This document shows positions 37,015 to 45,524 of a stretch of DNA of 64,000 nucleotides, piece by piece. How positions within the stretch are numbered: position 1 is the stretch's first letter; every line of letters starts with the position of its first letter. This stretch comes from CAZAKZ01 sp964485695. GTDB lineage: Bacteria > Planctomycetota > JAFGQW01. The DNA lies in contig CAZAKZ010000010.1 in assembly GCA_964485695.1 (NCBI GenBank), forward strand, positions 12,389-76,388, given 5' to 3'. The translations under genes and the position numbers were made by a program. The notes beneath the pieces are model-generated. The model worked only from the letters and a program-made list of their open reading frames with translations. It had not been told where the DNA came from and ran no database searches.

Positions 37015-37254
37015 CCACCCGCATAGCGGGTGGCTTGAGGAAGCCCCCTCGAAGGGGGCTCCCGGTGCACACCGCCGGGCACACACCGGATTTCATCCGC
37101 CTTGAACGAGTCAAATCGGACTCGTTCAGGCCGGATGAAGTGCTTCATGGCGGGTGAATGAGCCTGTTTTGACTCCTTCACCCTTGATGAAATCGGGCAG
37201 GAGTTGGGCGCCGGATCGGTGGAACCTCTTCGGGTCCACGCCCAGAGGGCGTGG
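37015..37254 (-). repeat. Structured non-coding element bounded by two hairpins (IS200/IS605-end or omega-RNA-like)
   Basis: The 304-bp gap between convergent genes holds at least six hairpins. The outer two have the same geometry, 8-bp perfect stem and 3-nt loop: CCACCCGC-ATA-GCGGGTGG (37015-37033) and CCACGCCC-AGA-GGGCGTGG (37236-37254). Inside are an 8-bp stem (37042-37060), a GC-rich stem (37061-37079), a roughly 22-bp stem with few mismatches (37091-37140) and a GGGTGAA/TTCACCC stem (37152-37183). Read on the minus strand it ends TCAAGCCACCCGC...GCGGGTGG, like the right ends of IS200/IS605/IS1341 elements. No transposase or TnpB frame is present, so it would be a non-autonomous relic or a guide-RNA-like remnant. 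It may also act as a two-way terminator. Confidence 0.55.
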
Positions 37255-37272
37255 TATTAGGATCGAATAAAC

Positions 37273-39546
37273 TCAAGAAATCTCTCTGGACGCCTCCGGC
37301 CGGAGGGGAATGGAGAGGGTGAACCGTGTCCACTTGCCCACCTCGCTGGCCACCCGGATCTCGGAACCCAGGCGATTTGCGATGTCGTGGACGATGGCCA
37401 GCCCGAGGCCCGTGCCCTTGCCCACGGGCTTGCTGGTGTGGAAGAGATCAAAGATCTTGCCGAGTTCTTCATGGGGGATACCGACGCCGTTGTCCTGGAT
37501 GGAGACCTCGACACAATCCTTCACCCTGGCGGTCTGCAGGGTGATGACTCCCTGAACACCCTTCTTCTCGTCGATGGCGTCGGTGGCGTTCTTGAGCAGG
37601 TTCACGAAGATCTGCTGGAGGAGCATGGGATCGGATTCGGGCCGGGGCATTGCCTCCTGGTAATCACGGCAGATGTCGATATCCAGGAGCTTGATTTCCG
37701 CCGTCAGGAGGTTGAGGGACTCCTCCAGCAGATCGGTCAGGTCGACCGCAGTGCGGCCTGACCTGGATTTCCGGGCAAAGCCCAGCAAGCTGTGGGTGAT
37801 GTTGGTGCAGCGCTTGATCTGGAAGCGCATCCTTGTGATGACCTTTTCCAGTATGTCCTTGCTGGCTGATTGCAGATTCTCGACTTCGTCTTCGAGGGTG
37901 TCTTCCAACACCCCGGAAATGGTCTCCAACACCGCCAGGGGATTGTTGATCTCGTGGGCCACGCCGGCGGCCATCTTGCCGATGGCGGCCAGGCGCTCGG
38001 ACCGGACGAGATCGTCCTTCAGTTTCATCCGGGTGGTGATGTCGCGGCAGATTCCCACCACTTCCTTGGGATTTCCACTCGGGTCGTTGACGGTGGTCAG
38101 GGAGACGTTGCAGATGGCCTTCTCACCGTCCCGGCGGAGCAATTCCATCTCGTACTGGAGGGCGTGGCCATCGGCGAGGGCTTGGTTGAATAGCTCCTGG
38201 AACTCTTCCGGCCTGGAACAGAGTTGGAGCGCTGGAGTACCTGCCACCTCGTCGTGAGAGTGGCCCAGAATCCTTTCTGCTTCGGGATTGACGAAGGTCA
38301 CCCGGCCTTCGGTGTCAGTCATGAAGATCAGGTCACGGCTGTTTTCCAGAACCTCGTGGAGCTCCATCTGGGTTTCGCTGAGCTCCTCGCTGCGCCGCAG
38401 CAGCTGGCGTTCGCTCTCGCGAAGCTCGGTGATGTCCTCGATGAGGCCGAACACCCCGATGGTTTCCTCGTCCTTCCGGACCGGAAACAGGGTGGCGCTG
38501 AAGTACATGTCCCGGTCCTGGACGGGCATGACGCCTTCGCCGCGCACCGTCTTTCCGGTCTGAAGGGCGGTTCGCTCCCAGTTCTGGAACTGCCGCGCGG
38601 CCTCTTCCGGGAACACGGCAAAGCCGGTCTGGCCGATGACCTCGTTTTCTCGCAGCCCGAGGGTTTCCAGGGCGTGCCTGTTGATGACCCGGAAGCGGAG
38701 GTTGACGCCTTTCATGAAAATGAACAGCGGGGCCGTATCGATGAACTGGTTCAGCCGCGCCCGGGTTTCCTTGAGCTTCTCTTCGGTATCCACCCGCTGG
38801 GTGATGTCCATCACGGTCTCGACGACGCCGAGGACGTTTCCTTGCTCGTCCCGGATCGGAGCGGCACGCACCGTGGCAAAGTGCTCACCGCCCTCGTCAT
38901 CCACCCGGCTGACCACCGTGTAGACGTCGCGGCCGGCCTTGAGCGTTTCACTGTGAGGGCATCCACCGACAGCGATGTCGCACCCGGGCCGGGATTTCTG
39001 CTCGATGTCGTAGCAGTACTCTCCGATGACGGAGTCCAGGGAAAGGTCATTGGCCTTCAGGAACGTGCGGTTGGCGAGCTCGACATGGTAATCATTGCCG
39101 ATGACCAGGATCTCGAAGGGTAGGCTGTCCAGGATGTGCTGGAGGCGATTGCGCTCGGCCAGGACGCGTTGCTCGGTCTTGTGGGTGAGGCGCTTGCCCT
39201 CCTCGGCCAGCGCGAAGAGGTCCCAGAAGAACTGCGAGGCGTAGTGGTCGATGAAATGAGCGCCGGTGGGAAGGGCGCGGAAGATCTCGTCGCGAATGTC
39301 GTTCCGGCCTGTCAGCTCGACCACCAGGTCGATGTCGTCCCTCTCGATCAACTCGTGATAATCGGTGACGACGGTCTCGATGCCAATTTCGCGGGCGTAT
39401 CGGAGTCCGGGGGCGTCTGGATCGGGGTCGGCCACTCCCATGACCATCAGGCCGAAGCGCTGCGGGTCCGCCTGGATCATGGTCAACAGCTCGTGGCAGG
39501 CCCGGCCTCCTCCGACCAGAGCAACGCGTGTTTTACTCCAGATCAT
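37273..39546 (-). CDS. PAS histidine kinase with N-terminal NAD(P)-binding-like domain
   Basis: A 757-residue soluble kinase. Start at 39546 is chosen because CAGGAAG lies 5 nt upstream. Residues about 1-115 form a Rossmann-like domain (KTRVALVGGGRACHELLTMI, MGVADPDPDAPGLRYAREIG, VVELTG), as in homoserine-dehydrogenase/Gfo NAD-binding folds. Three PAS domains follow; the first holds a Cys pair (PGCDIAVGGCPHSE). The transmitter has the H-box GVAHEINNPLAVLE (His about 531), the N-box VNLLKNATDAIDE and G-boxes DNGVGIPHEELGKIFDLFHT and KGTGLGLAIVHDIANRLGSE. No transmembrane segment is seen, so the signal is cytoplasmic and may be redox or nucleotide state. Its 5' end overlaps the response-regulator gene by 14 bp. 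Confidence 0.92.
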   Translation of the reverse strand: MIWSKTRVALVGGGRACHELLTMIQADPQRFGLMVMGVADPDPDAPGLRYAREIGIETVVTDYHELIERDDIDLVVELTGRNDIRDEIFRALPTGAHFIDHYASQFFWDLFALAEEGKRLTHKTEQRVLAERNRLQHILDSLPFEILVIGNDYHVELANRTFLKANDLSLDSVIGEYCYDIEQKSRPGCDIAVGGCPHSETLKAGRDVYTVVSRVDDEGGEHFATVRAAPIRDEQGNVLGVVETVMDITQRVDTEEKLKETRARLNQFIDTAPLFIFMKGVNLRFRVINRHALETLGLRENEVIGQTGFAVFPEEAARQFQNWERTALQTGKTVRGEGVMPVQDRDMYFSATLFPVRKDEETIGVFGLIEDITELRESERQLLRRSEELSETQMELHEVLENSRDLIFMTDTEGRVTFVNPEAERILGHSHDEVAGTPALQLCSRPEEFQELFNQALADGHALQYEMELLRRDGEKAICNVSLTTVNDPSGNPKEVVGICRDITTRMKLKDDLVRSERLAAIGKMAAGVAHEINNPLAVLETISGVLEDTLEDEVENLQSASKDILEKVITRMRFQIKRCTNITHSLLGFARKSRSGRTAVDLTDLLEESLNLLTAEIKLLDIDICRDYQEAMPRPESDPMLLQQIFVNLLKNATDAIDEKKGVQGVITLQTARVKDCVEVSIQDNGVGIPHEELGKIFDLFHTSKPVGKGTGLGLAIVHDIANRLGSEIRVASEVGKWTRFTLSIPLRPEASREIS

Positions 39547-40033
39547 ACTTCCTGCGTAGCTCTTCGGTGGCATTGATGATTTCTCGAGACGAGCCGCCGC
39601 TCTTGATTATCTTGTCGAGCTCCTCCTTGAATCGGGTTGTGAGCTGGGCTTCTTTGTGCTCGTAGGCATTCTGGATCTGCTGGAGTAGCTCTTCGTAGTC
39701 GTACGGCTTGATGAGGTAACTGAAGGCGTGAAGCCTGCCGGCTTCCAGAGCCGACTCGTGGGTGCCGTGACCCGTGAGCATGATGGCTTCCATGAAGGGC
39801 TGCATCTTCCGGATCGACTCCAGGACCTGGATCCCGTCCATCTGGGGCATCTTCAGGTCGAGGATGGCGACGTCGAACTTCTGGTGCTGGACGGCTTCCA
39901 GGGCCTCGGGGCCGGAGGTGGTGGCTGCCACCGTATATCCACGTTTCAAAAGCCTGTGGGCGAGAAAGGTGACCAGGTCCTCTTCGTCGTCCACGAGCAG
40001 GATGCGTATGGGATTTTTTGCTGCTTGTTCCAT
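39533..40033 (-). CDS. Response regulator receiver protein (single domain with coiled tail)
   Basis: A 166-residue CheY-like protein. The acidic pocket is LLVDDEEDL, the phospho-acceptor Asp59 lies in AILDLKMPQMDGIQ, Thr87 in MLTGHG and Lys109 in YLIKPYDYEE, so it is phosphorylation-competent. After about residue 120 there is a charged helical tail (YEHKEAQLTTRFKEELDKII), no DNA-binding domain. It is probably a phospho-relay or protein-interaction partner of the adjoining kinase. It precedes the kinase gene with a 14-bp overlap. A strong hairpin (40060-40084) lies 27 bp upstream of its start. Confidence 0.95.
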   Translation of the reverse strand: MEQAAKNPIRILLVDDEEDLVTFLAHRLLKRGYTVAATTSGPEALEAVQHQKFDVAILDLKMPQMDGIQVLESIRKMQPFMEAIMLTGHGTHESALEAGRLHAFSYLIKPYDYEELLQQIQNAYEHKEAQLTTRFKEELDKIIKSGGSSREIINATEELRRKYDLE

Positions 40034-40059
40034 GGATCGATGTTCTTACCTTAATTTAT

Positions 40060-40084
40060 CGACCTCCCGTGCCGCGGGAGGTCG
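40060..40084 (-). promoter_or_regulatory. Leader hairpin between transporter and response-regulator genes
   Basis: A perfect 10-bp inverted repeat (CGACCTCCCG / CGGGAGGTCG) with a 5-nt loop lies 27 nt upstream of the response-regulator start. On the minus strand it is followed by ATAAATTAAG, so an intrinsic terminator is possible but not typical. It may attenuate read-through from the transporter gene or be a dyad operator. Confidence 0.4.
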
Positions 40085-40176
40085 ACCGATGAAGACATAC
40101 ATAAATGTCGTCGTGCATCGGCGTTTTGTCAAGAACCGAAGCACGGCCACGGTCGACTCGGGTAACGGGGTCCGGG

Positions 40177-41784
40177 CTACCGAGTACCGCTTTCCAGGAC
40201 AGAACGGGCGGTTTCAGTGATCCCTTCGGGGAATCCGACGATGCTGAATATTCCCATGAATCCGATGATCCACACCACCACCATGGACAGGATCCAGAGC
40301 AGGAAGCCGTACTTCACGAAATCCATGGGGTGGATCATCCGCTTTCCGGAATCCGGGTAGACGCCGAGGCCGTAGACGATGGCATTGTTCGGAGTGCCGA
40401 CGATGAGGAAATGGGCGAATGAAGTCGCAAAGGCCACGCCCAGTCCCACGGCCCAGGGCTCGCCTTCCACGCCGGTCATGATCCCCATGGGTATGACAAT
40501 GGGGCCGAGAAGCGCGGTCGTCCCGGCATCGGACATGAAGTTGGTCATCAGGCCGGAGAGGCCAGACATACCGATCCACAGGCCCAGCCCCTGACTCATG
40601 CCTACCGCACTGAGGATCTCCAGGAAGCTCTGGGCCAGCCATAGCGCCGCACCGCTTTCCTTGAGGAGTGCGCCAAGGGTCAGCGCACCGCAGTACATGA
40701 ACCATGCGTCCCAGGATATTCCCTTGAGGATCGTGTTCCACTTCGTGGTTCTGAACACCACGGGAATCAGGAGGGCCAGCAAGGAGGGGCCGCCGAGGCC
40801 GAGTTCCTCCCCGCCCACGATCCACAGGCCCAGGATCAGGAGCAGCATCCCGAAGGTGACGTATTCCGGATATGTCATCTTGCCCATCTTCCGGGTCTCG
40901 TCCTTGATGGACTGGAGCCCCGGGGTGAGGTCTCTGGTCTTGATCTTGCGGCCGAACAGCACCAGCATGTAGACGGCGACGATGATGGCGAGGATCGGCA
41001 CCATGGGCAGACCGTATTTCATCCAGGTGAAGAAGCTCATGGGCACGTCGTATTCGCTCCAGAACCCCATCATGATCACATTTCGCCCTCCCGCTGCGGG
41101 AGAACCGACGCCGCCGACATTCAGGGCGAAGCACAGGGTAAACAGGAGGAATTTTGCCAGGGCAGGATCATGCACAAGCTGTCCCGGCGGGCTCTTGGCC
41201 TTCACGGCACCGAAATAGACGGCCGCCATGACCGGAGTCATGAACGCACACATGGCGTGGGCCGAGATGAAGGAGCCCACGACGGACATGCTGATACACA
41301 GCACGAAGACCGGGACCATGAATCCCCTGGTCCAGCCCAGGAGCCAAACGGCCAGGCGCTTGTGAAGCCCGACTCCCACCACAGCTACACCCATGGCCAG
41401 AACGCCCAGCAGAAACATGGGAGCGTCACCGGCAAAGGTCTTGCCGATCATCTGTCTGGGAAGCAAGTGGAGGAAATAGGCGAGCAAGGGCATCAAGATG
41501 CCGGTGAGTCCGATGGGGATCGCCTCGGTAGCGAAGAAGATGATCGCCATGGGAATGATGCCCAGCACGATCATGGTCTTTCGCGCCGCTTCCGCAGGGG
41601 AGTGCGCGACTTCCCACTTCATCATCTTTTCGGCGAAACCGAACTTCGTCACGGTGTCGACCAGCGATTGGGGCGTGGGCAGGACAAATCCGATCAGAAT
41701 GAAGATGCAGACTCCGATGCAGAGCCAAAGCGTCTTGTTGGACAGGATCCCGCCGCCGTTCGTTTCGTGTTCAAGGTCGTGGCT
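40177..41784 (-). CDS. SLC13/DASS-type sodium:anion symporter
   Basis: A 535-residue inner-membrane transporter with about 12-14 hydrophobic segments. It resembles divalent anion/sodium symporters (dicarboxylate, citrate or sulfate carriers): FFATEAIPIGLTGILMPLLA early, a re-entrant region with GSFISAHAMCAFMTPVMAAV, SGLSGLMTNFMSDAGTTALL and AHFLIVGTPNNAIVYGLG in the C-terminal half, where DASS proteins place substrate-binding Ser/Asn/Thr motifs. Start at ATG 41784 lies 11 nt after GAGGAG; a GTG at 41796 is closer to it and less likely. The adjacent two-component genes suggest control by, or sensing of, the transported anion. The substrate cannot be assigned. Confidence 0.88.
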   Translation of the reverse strand, partial: SHDLEHETNGGGILSNKTLWLCIGVCIFILIGFVLPTPQSLVDTVTKFGFAEKMMKWEVAHSPAEAARKTMIVLGIIPMAIIFFATEAIPIGLTGILMPLLAYFLHLLPRQMIGKTFAGDAPMFLLGVLAMGVAVVGVGLHKRLAVWLLGWTRGFMVPVFVLCISMSVVGSFISAHAMCAFMTPVMAAVYFGAVKAKSPPGQLVHDPALAKFLLFTLCFALNVGGVGSPAAGGRNVIMMGFWSEYDVPMSFFTWMKYGLPMVPILAIIVAVYMLVLFGRKIKTRDLTPGLQSIKDETRKMGKMTYPEYVTFGMLLLILGLWIVGGEELGLGGPSLLALLIPVVFRTTKWNTILKGISWDAWFMYCGALTLGALLKESGAALWLAQSFLEILSAVGMSQGLGLWIGMSGLSGLMTNFMSDAGTTALLGPIVIPMGIMTGVEGEPWAVGLGVAFATSFAHFLIVGTPNNAIVYGLGVYPDSGKRMIHPMDFVKYGFLLWILSMVVVWIIGFMGIFSIVGFPEGITETARSVLESGTR

Positions 41785-42016
41785 CATCAGGAACACTTCT
41801 CCTCGGGTTCGATTACCGGCAGTTCATCACCCGGGTGGATGGCCCGACAGTGTGCCGGGTGCACAATATTTCCACCAGACCTGGGTCATTTCCAGGAAAA
41901 CCCATCCACGAGAGGGAGCGAGGCGTATCGAAATGGACAGGCGCTCTCAACATGCTTCAAAATAACAAGTTACAGAGATCTCCAGGTCGATTGTGAAGGT
42001 TTTTTTTCATCCGAGA

Positions 42017-45000
42017 TTATCTCGACTCCCGCTTCCACTTCGGCATGCGCCCGGGCGTCCACGGCGCGCCGGCTCTGTCCAGCTTGTCCTCAAGGGCCTT
42101 CAGGTCCTTCTGCACGAGGATCTTCACCTCGGCCAGCACCTTCTCGAAACCCCGGGCCGCGATGTCGTACGCATTGCGCTGGGTTTGGGTGGGCGCGCAG
42201 TTCCAGTTACCGGCCAGGGCCCGGCGCACCCGGTTCATGAGAGAGGGAGGGGTGGGCTCGAAGTGGCGCTTGATGATGGAGTCTCCGTACATGATCCTCC
42301 GGATCTTCTCGATACGTTTCTCGAGGCCCCGGGCCTCCGCCTCGAGGGCCTTATCGAGGTGCGGATGGGTCTTGAGGACCTGGAGGATGAGCTTGACGCG
42401 GTTGGTTGCATCCCGGATCACCTCGCCCGTGCCCAGTACGGCGCCCTGGAGACGGCCCGCCTTCTGCATGTATGCAAGCCATACCTCACGATCGGGCGCC
42501 GGGAGGCTTCCGCTACCGAGGGGCGTCACCTCGAACGTCCTCGCCTCGGCCAGCGGCTTCACCTTGCCGTCGACCTTGAGGGTCATGTGCACGCAGTACG
42601 TTCCCGGAACCGCCATGAGGCCGCCCCTCGAGGCGCGGAGGGATGCCGGCCTCTGGGACGGCAGGCGGAGATCCCACGCTACCCTGTGGATGCCCTTGGA
42701 CGCTGGGGCCTTGATCCGCCGGATCCGGTTTCCATCCCGGTCGGTGATGGTGAGGAGAACCGCGGGGCTCTCTTCCTTCGCCTCGGCCCGCAACGCCTCC
42801 CAGGTCGGATACTCTACGACGCCGCCCTTCTTCTTGGCCTTCTTCTCCTTCTCTTTACGCTTCTGCTTCCGGGTCTTGGGCCCCTCCTTCAGGTAGTAGG
42901 TGAACACGGCTCCGAAGGGCGGGTTGGGCGCCGTGTAGAAGGCGTGGCCCTGAGAGGCCTTTTTCCCGCCGCCCAGCCGCCTTGTCTGGGTGTAGATCCA
43001 GGTCCGCTTCACCGGGAACATCACGGCCTCCCTGTCCAGGAGCTCGGGCGTCAAGTGGCGAAGCGGGGTGTAGTCGTCCAGGATGTAGAAGCCGCGGCCG
43101 AAGGTGCCGCACGCCAGGTCGTTCTCCCGGCGCTGGATCTCGATGTCCCGCACCGCGATGGTCGGGATGCCGCTCTTCAGCCGAACCCAGTGCTTGCCCC
43201 CGTCCACCGTGAAGAAGACACCGAACTCGGTGCCGGCGAACAGGAGATTCTCGTTCACGTGGTCCTGGGCCACGGCCCACACCGGTCCCCGCACGGGGAG
43301 GTCGCCGTGGATCGGAATCCAGGTCTTACCCTGGTCCGTGCTCTTTGAGATGTAAGGCTTGAAGTCACCCATCTTGTGGTTGTTGAAGCAGGCGAACACG
43401 GTGTCTGCGTCGTGGACCGAAGCCTCCAGGTCCGAGACGTAGGTGCGGTCGGGCACGCCCTCGATGGACTCGATCTTTCGCCAGGTCCTTCCTCCGTCTT
43501 CGGTGACCTGGATCAGGCCGTCGTCGGCGCCGGTATACAGGAGGCCTTCCTTCCGGGGCGATTCCGTGAGCGACACGAGGGTGCCGTAGAAAGACGTGGA
43601 CCGGTTCTTGGCCACGGCGTCCACGCCCCATACCCGGCCCATGACCTCGAGCTTGTTGCGGTCAATGCGCCGGGTCAGGTCCGGACTCACCGCGCGCCAG
43701 GAGTCTCCCCGGTCGTCGCTGCGCATGAGTCTGTTGGCGCCGAAGTAGAGGCGGGTGTGAGAATGGGGGCTGATCAGGAGCGCCGAATCCCAGTTGAAGC
43801 GCAAGGCCTCCTCGCCCTCGCCCGGCTGGGGCTGGATGTTGGTGAGTGAGCCGTTCTTCCGGTCGAAGCGGCGCAGTCCGCCGTACTGATACTGGGAGTA
43901 GACGATGTTGGGGTCCTCCGGATCCACCTGCGGCTCGAATCCGTCGCCGCCCACGGTGATGAACCAGTCGGCATTGGTGATGCCGTGGGAGGACATCGTC
44001 CGCGAGGGGCCGCCCTGAGTGTTGTTGTCCTGGGTGCCGCCGTAGACGTTGTAGAAGGGCAGCGCGTTGTCCACGCACAGCTTGTAGAACTGGGTCACCG
44101 GCAGGTTGGCCTTGAAGTCCCACGTCTTGCCCCGGTCGAAGCTCTCGTAGACCCCGCCGTCGCAGCCGGCCAGCAGGTAGTCGGGATCGTCGGCATCGAA
44201 GGCCAGGGCGTGGTCGTCCACGTGCTTGTACGCCCGGCCCACGTTCTTGAATGTCTTGCCGCCGTCGTCGGTGACCTTCATGAGGGTGTCCAGGGAATAG
44301 ACGCGGTCGAAGACGTTAGGATCGGCGAAGATCTCCTGGTAATACTGGGGGCTGGTGCTGATGTAGCTGCTCCGCTTGGACCAGGTCCGCCCCGCGTCGG
44401 CCGAGCGGTAAAAGCCGCTGCCTTTCCCCGCCGCCTCGACGAGGGCGTAGACCACGTCGGGTTTCATGGGGGAGATGGCCAGACCGATACGGCCCACGTC
44501 GCCGCCCGGAAGGCCCTTCCGGAGCTTCTTCCAGGTCTCCCCGCCGTCCACGGTCTTGTAGACGGCCGACTCGGGGCCGCCGTCGATGAGGGTCCACACG
44601 TGGCGGCGCCGCTGGTACGAGGCTGCGTAGAGAACCTCGGAGTCCCGGGGATCGAAGACCACGTCGGTGACGCCGGTGTTCTCGCTGATCTCGAGAACCC
44701 GCTTCCACGTTGTGCCTCCGTCCGTGGTCTTGTAGAGGCCGCGGTCGCCGCCGGGCGCCCACAGGGGTCCCTGAGCCGCCACGTAGACCACGTCGGAATC
44801 CATGGGGTCCACGAGGATCTTGCCGATGTGCTCGGATTCTTTGAGGCCCACGTTCTTCCAGGACCGGCCGTCATCCACGGATTTATAGACGCCGTCGCCG
44901 AAGCCGACGCTCCGCTGGCTGTTGTTCTCGCCGGTGCCCACCCACACGATGTGGGGATTGTTCGGATCGATGGCCACGCAGCCGATGGAGTAGGAGCCCT

Positions 45001-45298
45001 GGCCGTCGAAGATGGGGGTCCAGGTGGTGCCCCGGTTCCTCGTCTTCCAGACGCCGCCCGAGGCCACGGCCACGTACCAGGTGCTCTTGTGCCGGGGGTG
45101 AATTGCGATGTCGCCGATGCGCCCGGACATGAGCGCCGGGCCGATGCCGCGGAGCTTCAGCCCGCTGACAAGGCCGGCGTCGAGGACGGGCTTCTTCTTG
45201 GCCTCCGTTTTCTTGTCTTTATTCTTGGTTTCCTGCGCCTGGGAAGACCAGGAGCCCAGGATGAACATGGCCAGCATGGCTGCTATGAAAGTCTTCAT
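42017..45298 (-). CDS. Exported BNR/VPS10-like beta-propeller protein
   Basis: A 1,093-residue exported protein; the start at 45298 follows GGAGAAGGA and gives the signal MKTFIAAMLAMFILGSWSSQ ending AQ, whereas the frame extends further upstream without a signal. Most of the chain repeats the bacterial neuraminidase/sortilin Asp-box pattern (S-x-D-x-G-x-T-W): SVDDGRSWKNV, TTDGGTTWKRV, TVDGGETWKKL, SADAGRTWSKR, STDQGKTWIP. It forms one or two propellers. From about residue 810 a Lys-rich linker leads to a 250-residue C-terminal domain with helical Arg/Lys-rich sequence. No sialidase Arg triad was recognised, so it is more likely a binding or sorting receptor. Confidence 0.85.
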   Translation of the reverse strand: MKTFIAAMLAMFILGSWSSQAQETKNKDKKTEAKKKPVLDAGLVSGLKLRGIGPALMSGRIGDIAIHPRHKSTWYVAVASGGVWKTRNRGTTWTPIFDGQGSYSIGCVAIDPNNPHIVWVGTGENNSQRSVGFGDGVYKSVDDGRSWKNVGLKESEHIGKILVDPMDSDVVYVAAQGPLWAPGGDRGLYKTTDGGTTWKRVLEISENTGVTDVVFDPRDSEVLYAASYQRRRHVWTLIDGGPESAVYKTVDGGETWKKLRKGLPGGDVGRIGLAISPMKPDVVYALVEAAGKGSGFYRSADAGRTWSKRSSYISTSPQYYQEIFADPNVFDRVYSLDTLMKVTDDGGKTFKNVGRAYKHVDDHALAFDADDPDYLLAGCDGGVYESFDRGKTWDFKANLPVTQFYKLCVDNALPFYNVYGGTQDNNTQGGPSRTMSSHGITNADWFITVGGDGFEPQVDPEDPNIVYSQYQYGGLRRFDRKNGSLTNIQPQPGEGEEALRFNWDSALLISPHSHTRLYFGANRLMRSDDRGDSWRAVSPDLTRRIDRNKLEVMGRVWGVDAVAKNRSTSFYGTLVSLTESPRKEGLLYTGADDGLIQVTEDGGRTWRKIESIEGVPDRTYVSDLEASVHDADTVFACFNNHKMGDFKPYISKSTDQGKTWIPIHGDLPVRGPVWAVAQDHVNENLLFAGTEFGVFFTVDGGKHWVRLKSGIPTIAVRDIEIQRRENDLACGTFGRGFYILDDYTPLRHLTPELLDREAVMFPVKRTWIYTQTRRLGGGKKASQGHAFYTAPNPPFGAVFTYYLKEGPKTRKQKRKEKEKKAKKKGGVVEYPTWEALRAEAKEESPAVLLTITDRDGNRIRRIKAPASKGIHRVAWDLRLPSQRPASLRASRGGLMAVPGTYCVHMTLKVDGKVKPLAEARTFEVTPLGSGSLPAPDREVWLAYMQKAGRLQGAVLGTGEVIRDATNRVKLILQVLKTHPHLDKALEAEARGLEKRIEKIRRIMYGDSIIKRHFEPTPPSLMNRVRRALAGNWNCAPTQTQRNAYDIAARGFEKVLAEVKILVQKDLKALEDKLDRAGAPWTPGRMPKWKRESR

Positions 45299-45380
45299 TA
45301 TCCTTCTCCAAGTTGGATTCGAGGGGAGGAGATTGTATCCGGACCCGGGCGGAGAGTTCAAGCGCGGTGAGGATATGGAT

Positions 45381-45478
45381 CCCACGCCCTGATTATTTCC
45401 TGGATCGGGACATCTCAGAGGTGTGGGATGCCCCACGTTCCTGAAATGTCCCGATTCAGGAAATAATCTGGGCGTGGG
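45381..45478. repeat. 98-bp long inverted repeat
   Basis: Two 33-bp arms (45381-45413 and 45446-45478) are inverted copies with only two mismatches; the left begins CCCACGCCCTGATTATTTCC. The 32-bp middle can add a further partial stem around GTGTGGGATGCCCCAC. It lies between the DUF4091 gene (ends 45525) and the propeller gene (starts 45298), both on the minus strand. It could be a terminator, a small non-autonomous mobile or REP-type element, or a structured RNA. No coding frame is present. Confidence 0.85.
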
Positions 45479-45524
45479 AAATCAGCTGGAAGCAATACAA
45501 AGTCCAGCGTCATAGTGGAAATTC

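Noticed and set aside
41999..42020. Hairpin near an A/T-run at the 3' end of the propeller gene
   Set aside because: The T-run lies on the wrong side for the minus-strand gene, so it is not an intrinsic terminator.
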